From Diplonema papillatum (lineage: Eukaryota > Euglenozoa > Diplonemea > Diplonemida > Diplonemidae), in NCBI GenBank assembly GCA_030068145.1, contig JAPJBO010000383.1, forward strand, positions 1 to 64,000: a DNA stretch of 64,000 nucleotides. Direction: 5' to 3'. Under the pieces are notes generated by a model. It searched no databases. It was not told the origin of the DNA and was given only the letters and a program-made list of their open reading frames with translations. Positions 49,774 through 60,910 of the stretch are shown here, in pieces. Numbering within the stretch: position 1 is the first letter of the stretch; each line of letters begins with the position of its first letter. The translations under genes were made by a program, and so were the position numbers.

Positions 49774-50144
49774 GTATGGGAGCCGCTGTTTTTTTTTTTT
49801 TTTGTTGAAAGTATGCCAATACTGCAGGGAATAGTTGACTAGACCTCTTGAGTTTGTGCTGACCACGAATTGGGGAGTCGGGAGAACCTACAAAGCCAAA
49901 AGCAGGACCGACCCCTCCGTTCGTGAGAAAAAGCGAAGAATAAAAACACCTTCTTTTTTCCATCTATCTTTGTCAAGAGCTGCAACTCAACTATTCTCGT
50001 GTATAAGACACGCCAGCATCATGTACTTGATGCGACGCGGAACAAGTGCTGACAGCACCCGCCCGGCGAATAGAGGGCCACAAGAGTGGCAAATCGACCG
50101 GTCGGGGGGTGCGTAGCAGCCAATGGCCTGTGATGGCTGAGTGG

Positions 50145-50250
50145 TGTGCACACCGAAGCAGGGGTGCATCCTCGTGTTGTAGCGGTGTTGTGTATAAGGC
50201 TTCGTGGGGGCCTGATCAACCACCTCATCACAACACATGGCGCAAGACTT
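50145..50250 (+). repeat. Dispersed repeat E, copy 2 (inside the 14-3-3 intron)
   Basis: Matches 42135-42240: CTCGTGTTGTAGCGGTGTTG and AAGGCTTCGTGGGGGCC. Confidence 0.75.
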
Positions 50251-50729
50251 TCTCGACAGTGATTGGACAGTCGGGATGCCGTGGGCGGGTCTCCATGAAG
50301 AAGAGAAAAGTTAAGCAAGACCTGCCCCCTGCGCCTGCTGTCTCCGGCTGCTTCGGCAGACGACACAACTACGTATATAAGACGCTAGTCTTGGAAGATT
50401 ACTTAATTCACCGACTGAATGATATACTGTGGTAAGGGCCTCTCCTCTCGCACGACCGCTCACGCTCTTGCTTAGATAGCAATGCGGCAAAACACACGAA
50501 GGTCATTAACAGTTGGTTGGTTTTCTACTTACCCTTTTACGCAGCGGCACTGAGACGAGACGCACACTAAGGAGGAGAATATTATGAATAATGGTGATCT
50601 GAGTAGAAAAGGTAACTTCCCATGAACTGACTAAGAACTTCCCAAGTGCAGTGTCGATACCGCGATGCACCACGGCCTTTCAGGAGGGGACGGACCGGCT
50701 TCGTACTAAAGGAAACCCCTCCAAAACAG

Positions 50730-50994
50730 GAATTACAAGGAAACGGTGACGGTCTTGCACCTGCTGCACCAAAACGCGGAGCTGTGGTTGAAGAAGTTGA
50801 AGTCAGAGCAGACTCCCGAGGGGACGCCGGCGGCTTGCACCCTCGACTCCGGCGTGTTAGACGACTTCGAGCTGGGGATGGACGGCGCCGAGGAAGCACC
50901 TGAACCGGCCGGTAGGCCGCCTCTTGTAGCCGGATGTATGCTTACCTCGCCCTATTGTTCTTTTCTGTATGACTGGTGCAGTGGGCGCGATTAG
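50730..50994 (+). CDS. 14-3-3 family protein, exon 2 (C-terminal helix)
   Basis: After AAAACAG|G the frame reads SNYKETVTVLHLLHQNAELW, the last 14-3-3 helix, missing from exon 1. The splice completes a TCG codon across 49773/50730 (phase 2; intron 956 nt). An acidic tail follows (GVLDDFELGMDGAEEAPEP). The frame is open to TAG at 50994, but GGCCG|GTAGGC near 50911 may be another donor or the coding end lies close by. Total about 285-313 aa, slightly longer than the usual ~250. Confidence 0.75.
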
Positions 50995-52039
50995 CCGGCT
51001 AGCCGGCTGATCAAATTTCGAGCCTTTTTTTTGCACTGGCAGACATCGCACAAAATCAGCCGATTTCGTTCAACAGTGTAAGCTTAGGCTATGGCGCCCA
51101 TGGAGCGGAATCAGCTTGACGCACAAACTGGGCAACGATGTGATTCAAGATGTTGTCGCAAAAACCGTCTGATCGGCAGACCTTCCAAAATCAGCCGGCT
51201 GATTATCAGCCGGTCAGTTTTACAAGAATTTTTCCGGCTGAAATCAGCCGCTTTTTTCCTTAGCGCGAACACTGGACTGGGGTGATCAACAGGAGAAACC
51301 TTAACTCCCCAAGCACACCCATGTACACCCCAAACAGGGTAAAATGGCGATTTCTGGCGATGTTTTGCATTTTGCCTTAGTACTTCCCGTGAACGCAGTA
51401 CTTCTCGAGTACGCCCAAGTAAGGCCACCGGATCACACCATATGAGCACCTGCTTTGTAGTAAACGTGCTGTAGCCCACACGAAGCACGGGAACAATCTG
51501 GGTTAAGTGGCGGGCTGGACTTCACCGTGTGAGGAAACCATCCATGAAATGAATTGCGAACGCTGGGCTTCAGTGTTCCCCAGAGGGCCATGCCCCGCGG
51601 ACTTTCTCTTTGGGACAATGTACCGTACGCCTTATGGATCAACCGGTGACGGTCTCAAAAATGACACGAAACGGTCTAGAGCAGGGCTTACTCAGCTCTT
51701 AAGTCTTGGAGCTAAATACCTACTGAAAATCAGTACGTAGGGTCAGGCAAAAAGAAAAAGAGCATAGGGGGCTCACCTGCCAGTGTTGCATGTCTTTGCC
51801 TCTGCCTCCTCTCCGACCTCAACCCTCCAGTGTCGCGGTGGTAAGCAACAGCAGGATCTGCCGACCGGTGCTGCGGTTGATTCCCCAGATAAATCTGCAG
51901 AAAAGATAGTACGTGCTGATAACGTACCGATTTCAGCACGTGTACACGTACTGATTCAGCATGTGTACAAAAAGAAACCAAGAAAATTAACGTGCTGAAA
52001 TCAGTACGTTCAGCATGCTGAACGTAAGGCCTGGTCTAG
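50995..52039. other. No gene recognised; repeat B fragment and short palindromes
   Basis: ATCAGCCGGCTGAT-type palindromes at 50985-51005 and 51180-51250, an inverted fragment of repeat B at 51440-51520, and GTACGTGCTGA-type repeats at 51905-52025 (GTACTGATTTCAGCACGT-like words in both orientations). Confidence 0.5.
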
Positions 52040-52126
52040 AGCTAATCCACACCGACAGACGCAACGATCAAAGCGACGCTGCAGGAAAGCCGAAAGCGGG
52101 CGGAGCAGATGAAGGCACGGAAGAAG
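52040..52126 (+). CDS. Possible short terminal exon (very tentative)
   Basis: After CACCGACAG one frame reads ATIKATLQESRKRAEQMKAR then KK and TAG, a helix typical of coiled-coil ends. No upstream partner or domain was found, so this may be a gene fragment or chance. Confidence 0.2.
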
Positions 52127-52381
52127 TAGAAGCAGCTGATCCGTCGGCCCGCGCTTCAACACTGCCCCCGTTTTCTCTGGCCACGTCTACCTGTTGACTG
52201 TTCTGTTTGCTGAGTATCGTCGTTCAGCGTCTGGCGGTCTTCGTCGTTACCGGGGCCAAGGGATCTACGTACTCGTTGCTCTTTTTAGTTGGCTACACCG
52301 CATCTGCGCTGTCCGTCGCTTGCGGGGCTGTGGGGTCTCCTGCTGAGTCATGTTTTTGCTGCTCTAGATGACTACCGCATC

Positions 52382-52590
52382 GTTTCCAGGGCTCCGTGAT
52401 CTACCTGCTGAGTCTCATGCTCCTGCTATTCCAGTGTTGATTATCGCGTCTTGCGGTGTTCATCGTTTCCAGGGCTCCGTGATCTACCTGCTGAGTCTCA
52501 TGCTCCTGCTATTCCAGTGTTGATTATCGCGTCTTGCGGTGTTCATCGTTTCCAGGGCGAAGACAGCTGAGTCTCATGCTCTTGCAGTCT
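52382..52590. repeat. ~83-bp tandem repeat, 2.5 copies
   Basis: GTTTCCAGGGCTCCGTGATC units begin at 52382 and 52466, with a truncated third at 52548. Each contains CCTGCTGAGTCTCATGCTCC. No gene from 52600 to 53140. Confidence 0.85.
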
Positions 52591-53144
52591 GTTGCGGCTG
52601 GCCGTGTTCATTGTTGTCAGGGCCGATAATACTGCTGCACACTGCAACCAGGCCCGCGCGTGTTGCTGGTTGCGAAGGCGCAAACTCTGCGGCCGAATAT
52701 TCAAATAATAATAAAACCCGTGCGGTCGGGGGTCCAGGCCCTCCAAACATTCGCTTTTACCTGGCGTTTGCCCCTTCTTTTTGGTTCTAGCTACCCCGAG
52801 GGAAACTGGGGTTGTGTGCCAGCTAACCAGATGGTTCGATGGGTCTTCTGCCCCCCGATACCGGGTAGTATACCCAGCTTTGACGAGCGACCCGCCCGTC
52901 AACACAGGCAACGGTATCCTCACATCGTGCATTCCTGACCCGTTGTGTTGTTCCTGCTTTTGCTTTTCAAGCTCATTGCGCATCTCTCGCAGTCTAGAGG
53001 GATCATTTTGTGTCACTTCTTGTCAATTTCGACCGCCTGGACGAATAGCCGCGGATACGGACTTCCCTCAAGCACCATGGCGTGGGTGGATCGCTTGAGC
53101 ATCATCCATTTTCGGGACCGGTGCATTCGGCAGGTGAGTCGTTA

Positions 53145-53260
53145 CACACTCATTATCGGATGCCGACTTCCATGACCACCGTCCTGCTGTCAAGATGTAC
53201 CGCCACCCTTTGTGGGATTTGATGAGCGATCACTCGGACACCTTAAGCCAGCTCTCGGTT
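53145..53260. repeat. Dispersed repeat, partner at 21290-21400
   Basis: GATGAGCGATCACTCGGACA and GTCAAGATGTACCGCCACC match the earlier copy. From 53261 to 54189 no gene is supported; a 187-codon minus-strand frame at 53459-54022 has no domain. Confidence 0.6.
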
Positions 53261-54189
53261 CATCCCGCGTCGCCCAGTCCTGCTTACCAGAAGTGGCCTC
53301 CTTCGAACCAGGATTCTACATCAGGCCGTAATTGACCACTGAACTGCAGAAAGCTCAGCGTCAACTACAGGCAATTATCTGTTTGCTTTCGATAGACACA
53401 AAGATAGCTCAAAGCATCGGCAGAATAACACGAAAAGCCTCAAGGCAAAAACTCGTTTTCACATTTCTTTGACCAGCAACACCCAGAAGGCTCTGTGAAG
53501 TTCTCGCATCGATGCAGATTTATCGCTACAGATTATTTGCGTTCTGACCCAGGACTCGCGTCGACTTTTGCGGTGCGTCTTCCCTAGCAATAGCAGCGGT
53601 GTGTGGATGAAACAGGTCCATCGAGTGATAGCACACGACGTCCGCGGACGACTGCGCCACGCCGTCGTCCGGCGCAAGAATCGTTTTCGACTCAGGTAGT
53701 CTCGAAAAACAATACCCGAAGCGAACGAAGGAATCAAGCAAACAAAAGAAAACGATGCGTCGGTCCATGGTCGCCCTGTGCTACCGAGCCAGGTAGTGCT
53801 TTCTTTTCCTAATTTTGAACGAGTTGCAGTGGTTTCGGAGCAACAGTCGCACAAAAGCCGGAGACTCCGATGTACCGATGTACTGAATTGAACCCCCTTG
53901 ACAATGAGACCGCCTTCATCGAAGAATTGTGCATGAGTCACAAAAGAAGTCTCTGTGCGTTTGCACCGCACAGTCAAAGTCGGCGTCAAACTGCGCTGCA
54001 GAAGAATAGAATGCTTCTGCACGAGCTGACGGCCGTTTCAAGCGCAAAACAAGAGAAACTAGCCATTCCTGTTGCCGGCTAGATAGCCACACGTTGGATT
54101 CTTAGTTCTGTCTGATCGCTTTTTCGTCTGTTTTTCGTCCTTTTTCGTCTTTCAAATTTGGGCCTTCCTGAATTGGCTACGAACTGATA

Positions 54190-54370
54190 CTGGTGTTGAA
54201 AATACTCGAGGGGCTGTTTTGTGCTTACTTCGAAGGAGGCTAGTTGAACGCTTACGCCCGCCACTGAACCCGGATTCGCCTGCGTTTCGTTGCCGCTCGG
54301 CTACCGCATTGATCTTTTGCAGCTGGCAGCCTCCTCAACTATTTTCTACAAAGCAGGTGCTTATGCAACA
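54190..54370 (+). repeat. Dispersed repeat B, copy
   Basis: ATACTCGAGGGGCTG, TTGAACGCTTACGCCCGCC and ACAAAGCAGGTGCTTATGC, in the order of 20840-21055. It is followed to 54515 by ACGTGGGGGGCCC and CTTGGTGTCGGTCACAAA, shared with 37796-37855. Confidence 0.8.
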
Positions 54371-54597
54371 AAAACTTGTAAAACGTGGGGGGCCCAAGAC
54401 TACACTCCACGTTGGAATGTACTTGGTGTCATCATAGTGCGTTGCTCAGGGTAGTCGAAGGCCTGACAATCATACTAATGCAACAAATTCACACTTGGTG
54501 TCGGTCACAAACAGTCCCGGACGTGGCTAGCCATAGCCCATGACGAAAGCGTGCACCAAATACACAACCCGCAACCATATAGCTCTTTCTTGGTCTC

Positions 54598-54688
54598 AGA
54601 GAACCCATTCATGAACGGTCACACGGAGACCCTAAACCCCCGGAATTTCAAGCGAACTTTATCTCTAAAAAAAAAACACTGCTCGCAG
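54598..54688 (+). promoter_or_regulatory. Intron 3' end with conserved module and CAG|G acceptor
   Basis: GAACCCATTCATGAACGGTC, ACACGGAGACCCTAAA and CAAGCGAACTTTATCTCTAA, then A10 and CACTGCTCGCAG|G. This is the clearest case linking the module to a splice acceptor. Confidence 0.6.
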
Positions 54689-54893
54689 GTACGACCAATT
54701 GCGGGCGGATCCTACCAGTGTGCTTGGAGGCAAGACCTATTCGTTTCTGCAAAGCGAGTTGCACGAGTACGTGACCCTGCTGCAGAAATACGGTGTCAAG
54801 CAGAGCGAAATGGAGCGTGTGAAGAGGCTCAGCGACGTCCTCGGCTACAACCAGGTGAAGGGGAAGACGAGGGAGAAGAAGCCTGTGGTGTAG
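54689..54893 (+). CDS. Terminal exon of an unidentified gene
   Basis: After GCAG|G the frame reads YDQLRADPTSVLGGKTYSFL, QSELHEYVTLLQKYGVKQSE, then MERVKRLSDVLGYNQVKGKT and a Lys-rich end with TAG 54891-54893. It is helical, possibly part of a coiled-coil or flagellar protein. It has no own ATG near the acceptor; the partner exon upstream was not found in the window. The acceptor phase (one base completing a codon) matches the other introns here. Confidence 0.5.
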
Positions 54894-54947
54894 TGTGACA
54901 CCTCTCTCCGTGCGGGGGAACTTTTTTACCCGATCAAAACGACGATC

Positions 54948-55100
54948 TTCGAGGGCTGGAGGGTTGAGTGCTCTTTCGGAACGCTTCAGACCGACGTCCA
55001 CAGGGCTGCAGCAACACGGTGAAGAGGGAGACATACGATTCATGCCTTTCCTTGAGGGCTGAAGAGTTGGGTGCTCGTTCGGGAACTCTTCAGACATCGA
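54948..55100. repeat. ~103-bp imperfect tandem pair
   Basis: CGAGGGCTGGAGGGTTGAGTG..CTTCAGACCGACGT at 54948 and TTGAGGGCTGAAGAGTTGGGTG..CTTCAGACATCGAT at 55050. No gene is seen from 55101 to 56000. Confidence 0.7.
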
Positions 55101-55999
55101 TGTATGGGGCGATCGTGCCGTCGAGCAACACGCGACACCCAGACATCGGCATCTGAATGCGGGTGGGCCAGCCTGTAGTTAATCATTTGAGTCAAACCGA
55201 AACGTCCGACACGAACGCTCCCCGGCAGCGCCCAGAGCGGTGTTAAAGCATCTGCCCACGTGCGCGTGTGCCGCAGGTGGTTCAGTCGTGGGCCTCACCC
55301 CTTTGGGGACTGGGACAGCAGGCGAGCCCAGTGGGGTCCGTCGGGATTGATTCCCTCATCACCGTTTCGAAGCCGGTCCACCTCCTATCCCCTGGACTGC
55401 ATCGCATGGCGTGCGGCCTCAGCTATTCATGCAGGAGGGTCCAGAGCTTCTCAGTTGTGCCGCTAAAAAAAAAAAAAGAGCGCTTCTTTCCCTTCTTCAA
55501 TATAGGGTTCTTCGGAAATGTGCAACGTGCACAGAAAAGCGCCGCTTCTCGAAGGTCTGCGAGGTAAAGATTTCAAGGTCTCATGGTGATTAGCTCCTTT
55601 GCCGGGTTTGCGCCGGGGTTCGATGAAAGGGTGTGGATCAAACCTACCCCAAGATTCTCCGATGCGCTTCGGGTATTTGCGACGTGAATACGAAGCTGTC
55701 GAACTTGGGTGCAAGCAAGATTGCAGTCTGTTTCTCCCAGAGCGCGGCCCTGTCTGCATCTCGTCTCGCGATGTACTCCCCGGGCTCCATCCTTTTGTCC
55801 TCCGCCCTCTCCCCAGGCAGCCAGTCGTTGTCCTCCGCGGTCGTCGCCCCTTGGCTTGGCGCGGCCCTGGGAGGCCGCTCCCCTCCTGCTGCCGGTCCCC
55901 CTCCTGCTGTGTTGGGTTTGGTAAATGCAGCACCGGGTGAATGTGGGCGGGATCGCCATCAACCCGGCGACGCCAAACTCACACCCGCTGTCCCTACTG

Positions 56000-56095
56000 T
56001 CTGCAGACGCTCAGGTTTCGCGTCGCCAAGCTTAAAGGACCGGTGCCGTGGTGTCGAGCACACTCCATGCACGTTTTTGCAACCCCTGCCCACCT
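56000..56095. repeat. Dispersed repeat C, copy 4
   Basis: CAGACGCTCAGG, AAGCTTAAAGGACCG, GTCGAGCACA and GCACGTTTTTGCAACCCC match the other copies. Confidence 0.6.
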
Positions 56096-56104
56096 GTAAT
56101 ATTT

Positions 56105-56510
56105 TCTGTGGCTCAATCTTTCTGAAAGGACTTGCCTTCAGAGGTCTTCAAGCGGGTACTTTCTGAAGGGACTGGCTTGTAGAAGCCTGAATAGGAGTCA
56201 GCTTTTCTGAAGGGACTAGCTTTTAGAAGTCTTCAGCTTTTCTGAAGGGACTGACCTTCAGAGGGTTGCAAGTGGGTACTTTCTGAAGGGACTGGAAGGA
56301 GCTGAAACTGTGGCTCAATCTTTCTGAAAGGACTTGCCTTCAGAGGTCTTCAAGTCGGTACTTTCTGAAGGGACTGGCTTGTAGAAGCCTGAATAGGAGT
56401 CAGCGTTTCTTAAGGGACTGGCTTTTAGAAGTCTTCAGCTTTTCTGAAGGGACTGACCTTCAGAGGGTTTCAAGTGGGTACTTTCTGAAGGGACTGGAAG
56501 GAGCTGTTGA
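56105..56510. repeat. TTTCTGAAGGGACTGGC-type tandem repeat
   Basis: Short 25-40 bp units with TTCTGAAGGGACTG and AGAAGTCTTCAG, organised in a ~200-bp higher-order direct repeat (CTGTGGCTCAATCTTTCTGA at 56108 and 56308). No gene from 56511 to 57416. Confidence 0.85.
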
Positions 56511-57416
56511 TGTGTGTCTTTAGGGAATTGTGCACGAGCCCACCGACCAAGTTAGCCGTATGCAATTGATCTATCCCGATATCCAAACTACAAGCAGGTA
56601 CCCCTATCCTCCGTACCTTCCACCCGTCCCTTCCCTCTTGACCCCAGTGATGGATTAGAGAGTGCTTGTACAGCACGCAACACCAACGGCGTACCATACA
56701 AACATACACACCAACCCCGCACAAACACCCACACGCGTACCACGCACATTCATTAGAAAAAGGCTTTAAGACCGCCGGGACACACCCTGCTGTTCCCGCG
56801 GCTCTGTCTTTTGGCTTTTCGGATTAAAGAAACAGTCCGGAAACCACCGCAACAAAAGCTCCGGAAGAAACGAAAGAAGAGAGCCACGTTCCCCTTCCCT
56901 CAAAGCAAACTTGCGGTTGAGAGTATCGGTGTGAGAGTATCAGCCGCCTTCGGGTGGTGTTATCGTGACACATTGGCCGCGTCTGCAACAGCGCCGGGCA
57001 TCCGAACGACGTGAATTGTCGACCCCCCAAAAACAGGTCGAAAGACACCGAACCTGTACGTCCGTCCCACGGGATCATCGGAAACACAAAAAGAAGACGA
57101 CAGCGGTCTGACGCTTCGCCGTCGGAAACACAACGAACCCCCTAAAAAAACAACCGGCGCCCTCACTCGCCAACGTCTGAGAGAACCCATTCTCGCAACG
57201 GTCGCCCCCCCCCCCAGGGTTTCGCTCGCGATCGTTTCCTGAACAATCCTTCACTAAGTCCGCGGTTAAATAACCTGGCCTCAGTGGTGCAAGCACCACG
57301 CGCTCTTCAAACCCAAGAAACATTTCCTCCCCCCCCCCGGGATACCCTAATCCAACCGGGATTTCGCACCAAAGCGGATATCAACCCCGCCCTGATCGGC
57401 AAGACGTTTTGGAAAG

Positions 57417-59530
57417 ATGGGCAACAAACCGGGGAAGCCCGAGGACTATACCGGGGTGAGCGGCATGGCGCTGCCGAGGGTAGTGTGCGATGTTTCAGGG
57501 CAGCGCGTGCATTATATCGCGCCGAAGACGTACGGGACTCCGGATCCGGTGCTCGGTGCGACGGTGAAAAAGCAGGAAGCTAAGGTTGAGGCGCTGATGG
57601 CACTCGAGGCGAAGAAGCGGGGGAGGAACCGGGGCGCGAAGGGCAAAGGGCACGGCGCCGCCTCAGACCCCCCCGCGGCGGACCCGCAAGACGAGGAGCT
57701 CGGAGTCGCGAAGGAGCGGGAGCTGCCGTGTTTTCGGTCGAACCACGGGCTTGTCATCCTCCCCGCACCCGATGCACCTCCCGACTCCGCGTATCCGTCG
57801 CCGACCACGGAAGCGTCGCCCAGCCCGTTCGACCAGGCCCGGCGGCCGCGGGCGGCGGCTCCCGCCTGCTTCGTGCTGCCGCAGAAGAACAGCAAGCACG
57901 TGGACTGCGTGTTCATCCCCAGCAGGGTCGAGGAGGCTCCCGCCACCGACGCCGCCGGCCCGTGTTCTCCGCTCGGCGGGCTTGGTGGTCTTGCGAGCCA
58001 GCCGACGCTGACGTCGCCGTTTTTCAGGAAAAACGGCGAGTTCGTCGTCGATTCCGCGTCGCCGCTCACCCCCTCTGGACCAGGCCCCGCCCGCCGGCTG
58101 AGCTACGAGCGGGAAGACGTGCGGTTGAAGCGTTGCGCGATGGAGGCCGACATCTACGAAATGGCTGGGCTGAGGCCCATCCGGCTCTGCGCGGACTCCT
58201 ACCCTTGCAGGACGGGGGAGGTCCTGCGGCAGTGGGACCTCGACGGGATCCTGCGGGCGGGGATCGCGCAAAGCGGTCATTTCGACCCGTCCGCCGCGGT
58301 GGATGCAGCGCAGGAGGAGGAAGGGGACGATGACGACGACCTCGCCACGGCGCTGCCGCCGTCGGTAATCTGCCTATTCCCGGCGAGGGATCCGGCGATC
58401 GACGCGGCTGTGGCAGCGGCGGTGGTGACCGCGGCGTTCGGGTACGAGCAGCTCGTCGAAGACGTTGGCGCGGGTCTGCTCGAGGTCCAACTCGCGCTGG
58501 AGAGCACGGAGGCCATCGAGCGCAGCGACGTGGCAACCGGCGAAGAAAGTGAGTGGGCCCGCTTCCTCTCGGAGGCAAAGACCTCGCGCCGCCGTGCAAA
58601 GACCGTCGTCAAGCAGCGCGCCCAAGACACCCGCGCCAAAGAACGAACCAAGCAGATCCAAGAGCAAGTCCAGGGCGAAATCCTCCGCCGCCGATCGCTT
58701 TCGCAGGCACCGTCTTCGGCGGCCGCTTCGCGGCCGCCGACGCCGCCATCGGATTCCGGCAACAACAACAACAACAACAACAACAACAGCAGCGGCAACG
58801 CGCCCCTTCCGCAGACCCCCGGGAAGCTGCCGCAGGCGGCGCTCCGGTCGCTGTCGCCGCTGGGGGGTGGGTCGTCGCCGAGCGGCACGCCGAAGCTGAC
58901 CCCGCACGAGCTCGCGCAGAACATGGCGCAGGCGTCGGCGGAGGAGGCGCGGGAGCTGCAGATCCGCGTCGACCGGCGCCTGGGCTCCGAGCAGCGGGAA
59001 GCGTCCGCCGACGAAGACGCCGAGAGGCGCGTCGTCTCCGCCACCGAAGCCACTGAATGGGACGCCCTCGCCGCCAGCGCCGCGAACGCCCTTGCGCCCG
59101 TCCTCAAAGCTGAGCAGCAGAGGCAGAAGGCCAAGGCTGAGCGGATGATGGCGAAGCTCGAAGGGCAGCTCTCCAACGCGCCGCCCAAAAAGCAGCCGGC
59201 TGACGGGGCGGCGGCGGAGCTGAAGGCGAAGACGCGGCACCGGAAGAAGCTCGTCAAGGAGCTCAACGAGTGGAAGGCCGAATTCAAGGAGAAGACCGGG
59301 AAGCTGCCGACCAAGAAGCACCTGGCCAACGACCCGGAGGTGTCGCCCGTGTACAAGCAATACATCGCCGTCGACAAGGAGATCAAGGCCTTGGAGCGCG
59401 CGGCTGCGGCGGCGGCGGGCACGTCCGCCGCCGCCGACCCGCCGGAGCCGCAGACGCCGGCGGAGCCGGACGCCGCGACCGAGGAGAACGCGGGGGATTC
59501 CCTCTCCCCGCCGCGGGCCATCCATCGAGG
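57417..59530 (+). CDS. Multi-repeat Sld2/RECQL4-N-terminus-like protein, exon 1
   Basis: About 704 codons. It starts MGNKPGKPEDY; Gly2 could be myristoylated but the context is weak. Residues ~60-330 are unrecognised with Pro-rich parts. About 375-430 is basic and helical; a poly-Asn run lies at ~450; ~495-590 is charged coiled coil. Residues ~610-655 carry a motif LVKELNEWKAEFKEKTGKLP then DPEVSPVYKQY, the pattern W-x3-F-x4-G-K/R-x-P-x9-P-x4-Y-x2-Y seen at the N-terminus of RECQL4 and in Sld2/Drc1; FAM13 has a related helix. The exon ends at CGAGG|GTATGTTC. ATG 57417 follows a pyrimidine-rich leader and is in frame with the whole exon. In Sld2/RECQL4 the segment acts in replication initiation; that role here is inference. 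Confidence 0.7.
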
Positions 59531-59869
59531 GTATGTTCTTTTTAGTACTACCGGTAACAATTTTTTTGCGGGTTGCCCTTCAATGTATTGTGCAGGCTAA
59601 AAAGACGTAGGCAGCGTGTTTTGGTGGTTGATCAGAGTTCCTTACCTGAATATACACAGGGTAAATACAAGTGGGAAAACGATCACCCGGCACGCACAAA
59701 CAAAACGTGTGTTCCAAAAATGCTGTGCCCGAGCAATGAGCGAACCAACACCACACTGAAGATCATGTCACTGTTACAGTTTACATCTCCGTGCTTCACA
59801 TGGAGATCCCGAACTCAAGACGTACCAGGACTAGTGTGGATGCGTCAAAACGTCAGTCTTTTGGTAAGG

Positions 59870-60115
59870 ATAGTGAAAGGGCGAAGGCTCTGCTGGAGAG
59901 ATTGCCGCCGCTGCTGTAGGAGCGTCTGTCGGCTGCGCTCTGTGCGTCGCGGCGGCGGCGGTCGCTCTGCTGGCGGCGCGGCACCGGCGGCAGCAGGAGG
60001 GGCACCGGGCGGTGGCGAACGACCCTTACGCCGAAGAACGGAGCCACGTCTGCTCGGCGCTGCGGGACTTGGAGCGCGCCATAGACGCCGCCTCGCGGGC
60101 GCACAGCCTGCATCA
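59870..60115 (+). CDS. Possible alternative exon with a transmembrane helix
   Basis: After GTGAAAG| one frame reads EIAAAAVGASVGCALCVAAA, then VALLAARHRRQQEGHRAVA and a helical DPYAEERSHVCSALRDLERA segment to about 60115. A hydrophobic stretch followed by basic residues looks like a membrane anchor. It could be a cassette exon of the surrounding gene or a nested or decayed gene. Confidence 0.3.
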
Positions 60116-60127
60116 TTGCTTTGCGTT

Positions 60128-60340
60128 AACAATGCGTAGTTGGTACTAAGGATTGGTAGTTTGCAGCGTACTGCATGATACCTTGGTAATCACAATGCAT
60201 TGTAATGATTGTCGGTACTAAGAGTTAGTAGTTGGCACTACATGATACTTTGGTAATCACAATGCATTGAAATGATTGTTGGTACTAAGAATTAGTAGTT
60301 GGCAGCGTACTACATGAACTTACCAAGGCAGTGAGTTCCG
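60128..60340 (+). repeat. Dispersed repeat D, three ~80-bp tandem units
   Basis: TTGGTACTAAG, TAGTTGGCA, GCATTG(T/A)AATGATTGT words repeat three times, ending in ACATGAACTTACCAAGGCAG as at 25540-25605. Confidence 0.8.
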
Positions 60341-60627
60341 CCTGGTGACAACAACAAACAATCTTGCGGGTCGCCCGCAATGTTTTGCGCAGCGGCTGCG
60401 TGTTCAGGCGGTTGATCAAAATTCCTAGCCCGAAAATGTGGCAGAGTATATCAGTCATTCTCCGGGCGACCGTTCAAAAATGAACCACCCTATTGCAGCG
60501 CATACCGTCACTAAATGTCACTAAATCGACCAATCCTTGATGTTATGAGCGCAGGTGTCCCCGGTCTCTTTGTTCACGGGGTTTTAGAAGAACAAAGAGA
60601 AGAAGAAAGAACAACAAGAAAAGCGAG

Positions 60628-60760
60628 CGTGTTGTAGACGAGAGTGACCGGTCCGAGACTCCGTAGCTCAACACGTGGATGCAAGCGTTCGCGGGCCGGC
60701 AGCCGAAGGCGAAGGACCTCAAACGGGACCCTTCCATCCAGAACCCCAGCCCGAGAGAAC
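60628..60760 (+). pseudogene. Decayed copy of exon 2's start inside the intron
   Basis: CGAGCGTGTTGTAGACGAGA and GGTCCGAGACTCCGTAG match 60939-60978; CTCAACACGTGGATGCAAGC through CAAACGGGACCCTTCCATCC matches 61284-61367. About 305 bp between are deleted, and TGT-TAG/CCG-TAG changes add stops. Confidence 0.9.
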
Positions 60761-60910
60761 CTCTAGTTGCAGGCTGCACGAAGCAGTCTCAACACCAGCT
60801 CTTTCGTTCACGCAACAGTCTAACGTACCACTACTACTGGCTTCGTATAGTTTTAAGCAGTCTAAATACTGGGTTCTTTTTCCCCACGAAACAGTCCAAA
60901 AATCGCGCAG

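Larger units (their letters stand above)
59531..60910 (+). other. Predicted 1380-nt intron
   Basis: GTATGTTC donor, GCGCAG|G acceptor at 60910/60911, phase 2, length divisible by three, joining IHR-G to WNSTANLGSERV. Inside are dispersed repeats, a decayed exon copy and a possible alternative exon. Confidence 0.6.

Noticed and set aside
53459..54022. 187-codon minus-strand gene
   Set aside because: No domain, irregular composition, no supported start or splice context.
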